Below the pieces are notes generated by a model. It was not told where the DNA came from. It worked only from the letters and a program-made list of their open reading frames with translations, and ran no database searches. 64,000 bases of DNA from Steromphala cineraria. Lineage: Eukaryota; Mollusca; Gastropoda; Trochida; Trochidae. A program made the position numbers and the translations under genes. The stretch lies in assembly GCA_916613615.1 (NCBI GenBank), contig OU744721.1, positions 52,028,747-52,092,746 of the forward strand, given 5' to 3'. Every line of letters starts with the position of its first letter. Within the stretch, counting starts at the first letter, position 1. Positions 1 to 13,300 of this stretch are shown here, piece by piece.

Positions 1-26
1 CAGAAGATACTGTGCATGAGGAGACT

Positions 27-223
27 CATCTTCCTACGCAGAGCCTAAAAGGCCAGTTTCAAAACTGTCATTTTATGCCTTGCTGCATAGCCTTGTGTTT
101 TCTGTGCTTGCTCTCTAGTCTGTAGGGGCACTATAGCAGCACAGAAAAGTAGAGTCACTGCAGCAAGGCATAAAATGACAGTTTGGAAACTCAGTGGCCT
201 TTTAGGCTCTGCGTAGGAAGATG
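27..223. mobile_element. 197-bp long-inverted-repeat element, 9-bp target duplication
   Basis: The outer 28 bases at each end (from CATCTTCCTACGCAGAGCC) are perfect inverted complements, and a second inner arm extends the foldback to about 60 bases. GAGGAGACT occurs at 18-26 and 224-232. Gene 2 has GAGGAGACT once at the equivalent place (about 54350), so that is the empty site. No coding capacity. The 9-bp duplication suggests a Mutator- or Merlin-like nonautonomous element; the superfamily is inferred. Confidence 0.85.
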
Positions 224-1203
224 GAGGAGACTGACACTCCCTTTCACCTTAAAATTATACATCTCAAGTCATTTTCAGAATTATTCCGATGATTTAGATA
301 ATCTAAAGACATAGAGTCTTACGTTAAGATATTGGATTGGCAGCGAACGATTTATGAAGCTATACAACATAGGAAGAATGGTCTGCAAAATTAGAAAACA
401 TGAAGAAAATATGAAAATGAAAGTAACTTTAGAATTTTATAAATTCCTTTTGAAGGATTAAAGAGCCTGTGAGAACCGATGAAGATACGCATCTCTCAAT
501 AAAACACGTCTGTCTCACAACGCAGGGACATGCACGCCTGGAAGTCGTTACTCAAGGAAGTGAATGAGTGTCTCTTCGAAAAAATACAGTAATACCTTAA
601 ACCGATTTGCACAAAAACAAACTTTCCTCTAGCTTAAGAACCCGTTCGCTTTCTTGAATTTCAAAGCGTACACGTTCCTCGTCCAACTGCTGCAAGGTCT
701 TGAATAATCAGAGGACTGAATTCATCTTCCATTCTCCCGCACTATTACTCACTTCGCATATACAAATTTACTTCAAACCATGTTAACACGATACTTAATT
801 TTGGGCGTTGTTGATTAGCATTCAGATTCTAATATATCTATATATCAAACATACTGTATATAATAGTATTAACTTAACGTTCCAATAAATGTTTACTTAT
901 ACTTTAGATGCATCAACAGATTGTTTTATTTTGCTTGGTTTTAGTATAAGGAGTCTGCAATCTTGTCCAGCACCTCTTGACAGAAGCCGTTACCGATGAA
1001 TATTAAGGCCGAGGGTGCACGAGGCAATTTTGCATGTAAGCGGGGAAGGGATTTATCATAGTAGCCTTTATCTGGTTGGTTTTTAATACCATGCAAGGTA
1101 GTTTACTATGTACACAGCTATACCACAATGTAGAGCCGAGTAATTTCGAAGTCTTACCGCAAAGTTTGCGTTTATTCTTAGAAAAAAAGGAATTATTTCT
1201 TAC

Positions 1204-1338
1204 TGTCACATTTCTTCCCATCCCATCCATCCTCGCAGGCACCGGGACAATGTCCGTCAATCTTGTCACAAGCTTGGCTGTCGGCACAGTGACCACATCT
1301 TTCGTAACAATCCTGTCCATATCTGCCCTTTCTACACG
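1204..1338 (-). CDS. Gene 1 exon 10: MEGF-type EGF module 6
   Basis: A 135-bp phase 1-1 exon: CRKGRYGQDC, CYERCGHC, SQACDKIDGHC, PGACEDGWDGKKC. Donor GTAAGA. In gene 2 the equivalent exon is followed directly by the transmembrane exon, so this is probably the last ectodomain module. The next exon is off the left edge. Confidence 0.85.
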
Positions 1339-4300
1339 CTGGAAATACATTGCATAATACAAAAATATACGGAAACCATGTTACACAAATGTATTCATAG
1401 CCAATATAATTGATAAGATTTTTGGATGTTATCTAGTCCATACGAAAATGGGCAATGTTTATTCCCGTGGATATGTATTGTTCCTGTAGCCTAAGGCCTT
1501 AAAGATGCTGTATCATACTTGCAGTTTTTTAAAGTATTTTTAATGTATTCGTTGTATTTTTAGAAAAATTTAGCGACCAACCTAGGGAATATCGGACCAA
1601 AATTCATTAAATATGAGATAATTTACCAAAATTACGGAAACGGCAGCCAACATAAAGGCGAATCAAGTGTGGCCATCTCACAACTTCCCGTCTCTAAATA
1701 TACGCTTGAAACCCGTCTTTGTCGCGCACGACTAGATTTTCTTTTCTTTTTCTCCGAATAAGGTATTTGTTGCTGCCAAAGTTGATACCCATCGAACGCA
1801 AATACGCTAGTTGTGACACGGTGTAAATCCTACACGCGTAATGATTACGTCACCGAAAGCGGCGGGTTCGTTAAATGCTATGCCCTTTCTTCAAGGGGTA
1901 CTGTGCTTTGGGCGTCGAAATAAGTATGCTATTGTTGATTAAACAATCTAAATATGATATCAAAATCAAAGATTTTTCTACAAAGTGATGTATGTCTTTT
2001 CTCAATAGCTAAATTTCAGCCTAAACCGCTTGCAAGTATGAAACAGCATCTTTAATATCCGGACTCACCTTCACATTTCGCCCCGCCCCATCCATCCACA
2101 CAGGCACCAGGGCAGTGTCCGGAACTGTTGTTACAGATTTGGTTGTGGACGCAGTGACCGCAATATTTAGAACAGTCCTGTCCATATCTACCATCTCTGC
2201 ACGCTGAAATTATAACCACGGGGCAGGTAGGGAAGGTCATATAAGAAAAGAAGATAAATCAACAGCAATGTATTCAAATAGGTCTATCAATTCCTGATCG
2301 ATGCCAGGGTTAATTTTGGCTAAAAGAGGCTGGCTCGGATATGACTAAGCTGCCTCTGTGAGAGAATGTGTTCATCCTGCTAAATCAGCATATTAGTATC
2401 CGCGGAGCTCATACCAAACCCTGTTGTATGTTAAGTCAAAAGCCTCATACAATCTTGTAAATGACCAGCAAATGAAATGTTTCGCATCCACCAATAGCTG
2501 GAATATCCAGTTCAGAGACTGCAAGGGCCTTACAATTAAAGTGACACAGAGTATCTTTCTTAAATTTTTATTTGGTTTTGATAAGCTGCCACATCACATC
2601 GCCCTTTCTCACCTTACTGGTCAGGCTATTGCTTTTGTTTACAGTATTGAGTCAAGCAGACACTAACTTACTTGGCGTATGATTACTACATAAACAATGA
2701 AAACAACTTGACAGTATGTCAGTAAGTGAGAAAATAGTAAAAAGAAATAAAATGTAAATAGAAAAGTAATAGTTTTTTTGGTTGACATTGTTAGACTGTT
2801 TATAGCTTAATCACGGCTTTACAGACAAATCTAAAGCAAATTCCTAAATGAGACTTCATGGTATGTCATTGTACTTTGATGATAAGATGGCGTATTCTTC
2901 TCTAAAAAGTTATCATAATAAATAAATGTTTAAAGAAGTTATGAATAATCTTGAAGTGATTGTGTATTATGTGAATGAGGTTTTGATATCTAGACACTAC
3001 GAAATGTTCGGAAACAGAGGGTCATTGAGAAATCATGTCGTAAATTTGAAGCTGGTTGCCCTGTTCGCAACCTGATACAATTCGATACATTTTTGACACC
3101 CTGTTTCATCATGTCATGTGCGTTTCTCAATCAATTACAGAGACAATGTAAGGTTACAAAAACAAAAATCATCAGCGTAAAATAATTAAGGATTCAGCTA
3201 TCAGGCTGAATCCTTATTGTTATTTGCGTGTTTTTTGTTTTTTTTTCTTACACGATTTCTTGTTAACAAGATTCAGCCAAAACGGCTGAAGCTATCAAAG
3301 CCAAATTTGACATGCTGGTAGACCTTGTTGAAAAGACGCGACAATAAGCTTTTGGGCCATTTCGGCCCATAAATAAATGGCCAAGCAAGGCCCAAAAATC
3401 GAATTTTTAACATAACTTTTTTTTTCAAAACGCACTTAGAGACATGAATTTTTTTTAAAAGATGCGAAATGAAAAATGCTGCAAAAAACGAAATCATGGC
3501 AAATTCGTAGGTCACGTGGTTTGGTTGCCATCTTAAATTTTCTGCATTTTTTCAAAAGTTCGACCCCAGGCACCTTTCAGGAATCACCACTCGGCAACTG
3601 CTGATACTAGAAAGCTGAAAGTTACACATAATGTAGCTGAGACATTGGCCTATAACAAGTTTGGTTCAAAATTTAAAAAATCGAAATGGTTTTTTTTTAA
3701 TAAAATCTTCAAAGTTTGCACATTTTGCAATATTCAAGGGCAGATAACTCAAAAACCTCCCAGACGAATTTGATGATTTTTGCAGAAGAGTTAGACATTA
3801 GCAAGGTCTTTCAGATAAAAGAATAAAATCGCTCGCGAACAGTCATTTCCGGTCACGAGGAAGGGTCAAAGTTTGCATTTTGGAAAACAGGTGTTTTGGT
3901 TGGTATGTTTGAATACTCATTGCTAAACAACGACGTACGATAGCACAATGCTCTATATATCATATGAAAGCCAAAAGAACATACAATCTTGGATAAATCT
4001 CATTAAAATTAGATTAAACATTAACATTGACATTCGGAGTATTTAAATGTGGTCAATCCTACTTTCGTTTTGAATGATTATGATATATGAATGATTGAAA
4101 AATTGTAGTTCATTGGCAATATAACACTTGGCAATGTTTTATCTATAATCAGGCAGCAACAAGACTCTTTAGACTGAGATGATTCATGTTTGCAGCCATG
4201 ATGAATTTTCTGTAAAGCCTAAACGTTGAATATCAAGTGCAATCTGGTCCTTTTGTATAATGTATTAGCTACTGTTTACCTTGTGAGGCTTACGGTAATT

Positions 4301-7300
4301 TGATTGAAAACATGATATTTGCGACAGATGTCGCATCGCTCACCGTTTCTTCACTTTTACATGCTCATTAACAAATAATACATCCAAATAAAGACATATC
4401 TCTCCTCTACACGATGGTGAAAACAACTTTGAATATATCCAATGGTTCGCGAGTAATTGATGCTTACGTTGGCGCCGTCGGCAAATTTGGTGGAAAAACA
4501 TAATATTTGCGACAGATGTCGCATCGCTCACCGTTTCTTTATTTTTTCATTCTCATTAACAAATAATACATTCAAATGAAGACAATTCTCTCCTCTAAAC
4601 AATGGTAAAAACAATTTTGAAGTGTCTCTAATGGTTCAGATGATAGGAATGCCGCACGGTGAGTGCCGTCGGTTAATTTGAGGGAAAAAATATAAAAATA
4701 AATTACCTCTGTTAATGAAAATTAACACCATACAGCGCTGAATCCGTTTGTCGTCGCTTGCGACTATATTTACCATTTTTTGTCTTCTTTTGAGAAATTG
4801 TTGTTTTCATGTTATTCATTTCTAAATTTTTATGGTTGTTTGTTTCGTAAGTATATATAATAAAAATAGTATGATATGGGTATTTTCATATCACATTCTG
4901 TATCAGCCCTCGACCAATATCAGCCCTGGAGCTAAAGCTGATACAGAATGTAATATGAAAATACCAATAGAATACTATCTCTATATTAACTGTGTGATGG
5001 GCTTGGTGACAGTTCTTTTCTCACCATCACATTTCTTCCCGCTCCATCCATCCGAACAACTCTGACAGTGTCCGTCAGTCTTGTCACAAGCTTGATTGTC
5101 CACACAGTGACCACATTCTTCAGAACAGTTCAGTCCATATCTTCCATCTCCACATACTGGAAGTACAATGTATAAACACAAATTCACAGAAGTTATGTTA
5201 CAAAAAAGGTTTCTATAGGCAAATTAATTAATAATATTGTATTGTATTACCTAGTCAGTATGATCAAATAGGTCATGTTTATTCCCCTTTTACCTGCATT
5301 GTGCCTCTTGCAAAACAATTTAATATCCTGACTCACCATCACATTTCATTCCTCCCCATCTATCCTCACAGGCACCAGGGCAATGACCGTCAGTCTTGTC
5401 ACATGCTTGGTTGTCCACACAGTGAGCACATTCTTTAGAACAGTCCTGTCCATATCTGCCATCACTACACGCTGGAAATACAATGTATAAAATGTTACAT
5501 CCAGTAAACGGAAGTCAAGTTGCACACAGGTTTTTACAGCCGAAATGATAAATATTAAGGGATTGGTGCTATCTAGTCTGTATGATAAGAAAATAGGTTG
5601 TATTTATTACCTGTGGTATGTTTTTGTTCCTGTAGCCTAAGGACTCACCATCACATTTCTGCCCGCTCCATCCATCCTCACAGGCACCAGGACAGTGTCC
5701 GGTACTCTTGTTACAAGCTTGGTTGTCCACACAGTGAGCACATTCTTTAGAACACCCCTGTCCATATTTGCCATCTCTACACGCTGGAATTATATACGGG
5801 GTGCATAAGTGCATAAGGTACATGTCTATTGACCAATATCATTGAAACCGGTCGAACGTATCATTTAAAGATGCTGTATCATACTTGCAAGCAGTTCAGG
5901 ATGAAAGTTGGCTATTGAGAAATGAAATACATCACTTTGTAGAAAAATCTTTCGTCGAAATTTTGATATCATATTTAGATTGTTTAATCAACAATAACAT
6001 ACTTATTTCGACGCTGGAAGCACAGTACCCCTCGTAGAAAGGGCATGTCATTTAACGAACCCGCTTTCGGTGACGTAATCATTATGCTTGTAGGATTTAT
6101 AAACCGTGTCTCAACTACCGTAATTGCGTTCGATGGGTGTCAACTTTGACAGCAACAAATACCTAATTCAGAGAAAAATAAAATAAAATCTAGTTGAGCG
6201 CGACAAAGACGGTTTTCAAGCGTACATTAAGAAACCGGAAGTTGTGAAATGGCCACACTTGATTCGCCCTTATGTCGACTGCCGTTTCGGTATTTTTGGT
6301 AAATTATCTCCTATTTAATTAATTTTGGTCCGATTTTCTCAAAGTTGGTCGCTAATTTTTTCTAAAAATACAACGTATACATTAAAAATATTTTTTAAAA
6401 TATTGCAAGTATGATATAGCATCTTTAAACCTCGCTTCCGGTTTCGTTGCCATGGTTTCCTTTGTTAGAAGACTAGGTGTAATGACCAATACACCTCTTA
6501 CCTTTAACATTGACAATCAACAGACTTTTCAACAACAAAAGTGGGTTCCGAAACTGGGACCATTATGTTGCAAATCAAGGACTCTACAAACAGAGCTCAA
6601 GAGGTTGACACAAGCAGAGGTACTATCTGTTTTGTCATATCTTTATTGTTATTTTACCTTTAAAACATATGTATAGGTTCTAGTTTGTACCAACTTTAAA
6701 GGTTATGAGGTTTTCAAACCGCATGTTGAAGAGTATAGTAGATATTCTTTTGAAATAGTTAGGTCAAGACATGCATACAAAGAGGAGGATGGAAATCTCC
6801 TTTTCGTCACATATAACTCGATAATATAACTGGTATGGAGTGCAAGTCAGATGTATCCACACTTCCCTTGGTTCATGACTCAATACACCTCCCGTTTCCA
6901 CCCTAGATTCAAACAGGAGGTGTATTGAGCGATATACCTCGGAAAGTGTGGGTATATCTATTACTTGACCTTTGCCGTTTTTTCTGATGTGAGCACTGCT
7001 CTTAAGAGACTATGTCAGATGACCTTTGCACTTCAGCCAATTAAGCTGAATAAGGCCATAGTTAACAGGACCATCGTGAGCCTCTGTTGAAACTTTGGAA
7101 AGCAAAGGCCGCTTATGCCCCTATTGACCCATCCTCAGATCAGAAACGCAGCGTTGTACGAGTAATAGGTCCTACCCGGTTTTGATATTCTTGTTGTCAT
7201 GATATTGGATACTATATCATGCACAATATTTATATTTCCAAAGGGGGCATATTGGTGTCGTTATTTTATTTTCATAGCTTAATATCACCACCACTTTCTC

Positions 7301-10300
7301 ACACCACAAAGACAGTGTTAATTGAGTAGACTTGATACATACTCTTTTACTAGCGCAGAATGAACATTATCTAGCACAAGGCTTATCGACATACTTCAAA
7401 ACAAGACAAGGTTCAGTGAATAAGTATCCATAGTTGATATTGAATATATCCCATGCGATATTCTGGTATCCCAAAAATGGTTTATGTACGTCCTTAACTG
7501 TTTTTAAAATTTTACCAAATTCTGGTCAAAACCTATGGTTTCAAAATACTGCATCAATGTCCAAATGTTTAGGAATGCATATATTGTTTTGCTTACGTGT
7601 TTGACAGTCATCACCCTCGTATCCAGCTCGACATCCCCGTTTACATCTCCCGGTCACCTTGTCACACACCTCGTCTGAGTCCAGACAATTGCATCGCTTA
7701 TCACAATCTTCTCCGAACCAGCCGTCACTGCAAACTGTGACAAGAAAGTGAGATTACATTAGCTACTCCATGATTGTCTTAGTTTCTCTTATATGTTTAC
7801 TCACAGCTCTTTGATATTCCAATTTTATAAAATAACTTATTTGCTGACGTGGATCCATCTATTTTCAACTGGTGGGGTTGTGTCATTGCAAGCTTTAGAC
7901 AGTCAATTATAAGAGATTCAAAACCAAAACCTCTTGGTCAGTCTACACTAAGGGCAGTTAGGGGTTGATAAAAACCAAGATTCAACAACCGGCAGATAAA
8001 GGCACTAAATAACGTATTATTGCAGTATTAGGGAATGTGGTGATATTTGTGGTGAACTTTAATTTCCTATTGATAAAATGAGATACACATCATTCTAATT
8101 GACCTACCAAACAGTAGTGAGATACAAAGTCGCTTAGAAATGTCAAAATTGCAATTGCGCAAAATTGGGAAATCCTGATAACAACGGCTGACAAAGGCGT
8201 GCCGTAATTTAAATAAACTTCTGCCAATTTAGGTTTTAAGACTATATGAAAAAATCTTTTGACTTACAGGTATCGTAATTAATTTGGATTTAATGCAATG
8301 GACGACAGCATATGATGGCAGCAATGTTTATGATCTTCTCCCAAAATATTTATCAAAATGCAATATTTACTCACTAAACACTTGTACTTCACACAAAGAG
8401 AAGAACTGTCCCAGCACAGTGATTGTCAGATTGCGTCCCGTCAGAGTCTCGCTACAAGTCACATCTTCGATAGTTCCAGGTATTTCATCATCTGGCCATT
8501 TCTTGCACCGTTTTCCATCAACCAATATTTCCATTCCCTTTCTTCTCCATACATCTGAAAAATGTCTCCAATCAGCTTCATGAACATTATCATATTATAC
8601 TTTAACAGACTTTCACCTCGTCCTGACATACAAAAATCTATGCAAGTTCGTTAACATAAAGTCTTAATTTCGCTTCACTAAGTTACACAGATTATAGATC
8701 TCATAAGACCATGATATACTCTCCGTCAGATTGACCTTGACCTCTTGATCAGAGATAGATTTCCGATCGTGCGTTAATCGTTTTGTAACACAGTTACTCA
8801 GCATTTAAGTGATGCATGCTTTCTTAACTTTAAAGAGACACTCCGTGAGTTCATCACGTAGTGTTTTGCTTTGATACGAACCTAAATGGTAAAATTTGTT
8901 ATATAAATTCAAAACATCTCATGTATTCATTCTTAAATGACAAATATATGACAAATACTTGTTTTCAATGAAAATCTTAAAACAGTAATATAAGTTCATG
9001 GAAATCAAAATTACAAGTATAATTTCCAAGAAAACTTGTTTTATAACCTATGAAACAAATCCAACTCGTAGCTGTAATTCTGACTGCTTTACATACGTTT
9101 CCAAAAATACGTTTGACTGATTAGCGCGCGTCATTGTCCGGTTTTCGATCATAATCGCGACTTCAAACCTTCCTCTTGTCACTAGACGACATCAACTAGC
9201 TTTAAAATGATTATTTCCTGTAAGAATGGATATTTCTCGATCAGATGACACTATATGTAGAGTCTGTCCCCCAAGAACTCGCAGAGTGTCTCTTTAAAAA
9301 AAACTGCTTGATGAGAAAGATTTTTTTTTTTCAAAATAGTTCCTTTTCATATAATAGATTACCCATCTAACTGTCTACAAAGGAAATTTCTTTTTTTATG
9401 ACGGACTGCTTTCATTGCGACAGCCGGATACTGTGACGTCACATGCGAAAAAAGCAGGAACTCGCGCTACACCAGTCGTTGCTAGGCAAAAGTGATACAT
9501 GCGCATGTGTTCATTGAAAATACTACACTTCTTATTTTTAACACTATGGGTAATAAATAGAGGATATTATATGAGTGTCCATGACATACTATGTTTACGA
9601 CACGAGTGCCTAAATATTAGTATTTCCCGAGCGAGAGCGAGGGATAGACTGATATTTAGGCACGAGTGTCGTAAACATAGTATGTCATGGGTACGAATAT
9701 GATATTCTGTTTATTACCGTAGTCCCAAAACTAAAGAAAATACTCAAAACCTACTTCTCAGCATAGGCGGACAAGCCGCCGTCAGCCTCTATACATTATG
9801 ACGTCATATGTGAACCGTGACGTCAAAGCATTGTTAATAACGTGACGTCACAATGACAAAGTGATATTTTGCCCTAGGGCAACATATGATAAATATGAAC
9901 CTCGATATGACTGCCCTCGTAGGTAATAAATTCAAATATTCGCCATAATGTCATTTTTTGCGTTATGAAGGAAGGCTCATTTGTGTTTCATTGTCATAGA
10001 AAATAATGATTTCCGTTTTACGCTTTTTATTGCATGTGCAATTTGTTTATTGAAATAATTTGATAGTATCGATAATACATGTGCGAATACAACATACATA
10101 CATTTATATGATTTTCTTCGCTCTAATATGTTGTTAATATCCATGTTTTGAAAAGTCACCGGTAACATGTAAGTCACATGTACCATGTAAGTCACATGTA
10201 CCATATAAGTTAGATGTAGCATGTAAGTCACTTGTAACATGTAAGTCACTTGTAACATGTAAGTCACTTGTAAGATATAACAGGACTCTTTTGGTATTTA

Positions 10301-13300
10301 AGTAATGGTTGTGACGGACGAAGGGGTGTTAGTGATTTAACTTTGAAACGAAACAACATGTTATCTTGTCATCAGTGTCACCTCATATATTAACAAAAAG
10401 TATGAATTCGGGAAAATTGAACCAACTCAGAAATCATATCTCATAGTTATGTTCATTATGGCAGATGAAAACGATAAACATTCCTTACAGTAAAATATGT
10501 TTTGAAACTTATTACTTATAATTTATTTTTTATAAATCAATTACGATGAATGTTGATACTTACTTATATTGTCTATTTCCCGGTTGTAGATCTTCATGTA
10601 CCTAATCTGATTGACTCCATTGTCTCCCAGTTGTACACTCCACCATGAGTTGTTCCTCTCGTCTGTATGGGTACAACTCCCATGGGTGACATCAGTGTCT
10701 GTATTGCCATCTATAGCCAGCTCAGCGGTATACGCATGGATGGTGAGTCTATCATGGTAAGCTCCTTTCTGTGTGGCAGTACCATACAGAGCAACATTTT
10801 CTGCAGTAAAACAATCGGCTCATTGTCACACTGGGTAAATCTTTAAGGGGCAGTAACACGTTTTAAGGGGGAATATAAGGTGATGTCAGGAAATTGAAAA
10901 TATGGTTCCAATTGAAAGACAATGTATTTTAACTAAATGGAGCAGTTATATTTCAAATATATGATTTAAAGTTTAGCCATGGGATTCCCTTTTCTTTCCC
11001 AAAATGAATAAAAGGTGTTCACACAAAATGGCCGCCCATTTTAGGTGAATCTTCATACTTTGTCCTCTGACTATGGATAATTGGTTTGTGTTATGAGATT
11101 TTTAACACTATCAAAATAATACATTTTGCATTAACGTACAGTGAAAAAAATCAAAATATAAAATGATCCAAAACGTGCTATTGCCCCTGAAAAACTTTAA
11201 ACTTGGTTAAAAGCGCATTTTGTCGTACAGAAGTTATTAGAAATATGGAAAAAAGATATGATTAACGGACATGTTGCTTGCTGTTATATCCTTCTTTGAA
11301 TTAAACAGAATGTCAAAATATAAGTTATAGTCCGGGTTTTCTATTATCCTCAATAGAATATAACCAAAGGGTTTTAATTAACCCAGCCACTGTAATGACA
11401 GTATATGAATACACTCTGTCCGTTGCAATCAATTGTCATCTGTTCGGTTACTTCCTGTCAGCTCAAGTGGGATAGATGATTCTACATTTGTTGAAGTGCT
11501 TTCATAAAAACGTATAGGCGAAATTTTGTTTTGATTTGTAAAACCAAATTCTCGTTAAATCGGCAGAAACAACGGAAAACTTTTTATTGTTAGAATTTAA
11601 GACTGACGAAAAATTTAATGCACTTCTATTAAAAGTTGTCGCCGTGTTTTAGTTTTTTCCGAAAACGCTTTTTGTCAAGCTAATAAGAAGGCTTATGAAA
11701 TAGCGAACCAACATTGAACAATATTGACCACTAAAACATCCAACTTTCTTAAAACAATTCTCTGTCGGCCTTGAATGTAATATTATTAATAGTTCAATTT
11801 TGACGATTTATAATAAGAAATTTATACATTTATATGTATATATTTGAAAGTTTGTGTGTAGTATCTTTTGCGTCTGAATGGTCTCCAAGCCGAAAAGGCT
11901 AAAGAAATCGGGAACTATTTGAATTTGTTAAACTGAGAATCAGTGTACAGTTACATATATGAGTACATACATAAACATGTCATGCCAATAAATAAAACAT
12001 AAAACAGCCCTAAACCCATATCATCTTCCCTGAAGAGGTTACTCAGGTCATTTCTCACGTAACCTCTGATACAATTGGGCCATGCTTCACGATTTTGGAA
12101 AGAAACTTGTTATCTAACTTGCATCATTAAAGACTTCTGTATTTCTCGCCTAATGAACATTTTAACATCTTTCTCTGTCTTATTCTTTGTGTATTCTGTG
12201 TACATTACACAGGTAAATTTTGAATAATGTGTGATTTACACGGGTTAATTGTAAAGATGTAACAAACTGTTTAATTCTCCATATACTTACTCCTCTGACA
12301 GAAAGGTCCATCCCAGCCCTCTTTACAACTCCGACATCTCCACAGCGGACTTCTAGCACATCCCACTTTACAGTTGCAGTCACTTGCTGCAATGTTTATA
12401 ATTGTAGGTTTAACACAATGAAAACAATATTACCAGTGGTTGTACTTCGGTAGTGTCATTTAAGAATTGCATGTGTTTGACTTACAATAAATTAAAAAAT
12501 AGAATAAAGGAGTATATCAATGTAAAATATATCAAGGATATTGGAGACAAAATGAAACTGCATCAAATATAGGGTTAAAATTGCTATGAAAAGGATAAAT
12601 ATGAATGGTTCATTTTAGCAGAAATGTAAACAATGATTTTTGTTCATTGAAATGTACAATTGCAAGAGGTAGTACACCGGGTAGTAATACTAAAAGAAAC
12701 TGTTGTTTAAGGTAACATTGCATCGTTTTAACCATTGTTAATTCAGAATAGCAAGTATTATTCATTGTCATTATCAGTCTCTGAATGTCTTGTTGAGGAA
12801 TATGATGCCATTCAAGGTACAACGATTCAGTCATTTGACAGTTTTGACGTGACGTCCACGAATGTCCCATAAATGTTCTATTGGGTTCAGATGTATCTTG
12901 CTATCTAAGGTCTGACAGTGTCATCCAAGTTAAGTGGTCTTTTGCAAAAAGGGTGATTGTCAAAATTTCAAATAACCACAAGCAGAATGAAGTTATTTTT
13001 AGTATTTTGAATGGCTGGGACAGTCACATGGGTGGACGTCACATGACATTGGTGCTCATGACTACATTGAAACACGTCAACGACTATAGGCAATAGCCGC
13101 CATCTTGATTTGTTTGTATAATTTCAAGTTATATTTGTTTGGGTAGATATTTTGGTGAGACATGCATACTATTGATTCCTACACACAGATCTGACCTAAA
13201 TTACAACTTAAAGTGACACAGAGTATCTTTCTTAAAATTGTTTTTGGTTTTGATAAGCTACAAAATATATAATATGCTGATTGAAGTTCATATCTCATTA

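Noticed and set aside
1003..1362. 119-codon minus-strand frame over EGF exon 10
   Set aside because: An out-of-frame shadow: the true exon frame gives the eight-cysteine EGF pattern with splice sites.
8284..8583. Plus-strand frames over lectin exon 4 (and 60237-60536)
   Set aside because: Opposite-strand shadows; the minus strand gives the conserved lectin sequence with good splice sites and matching phase.
9977..10267. 96-codon minus-strand frame reading repeated TYMLQV-like units
   Set aside because: It is a translation of the 18-bp minisatellite; it shrinks with the repeat in gene 2 and has no start or splice context.
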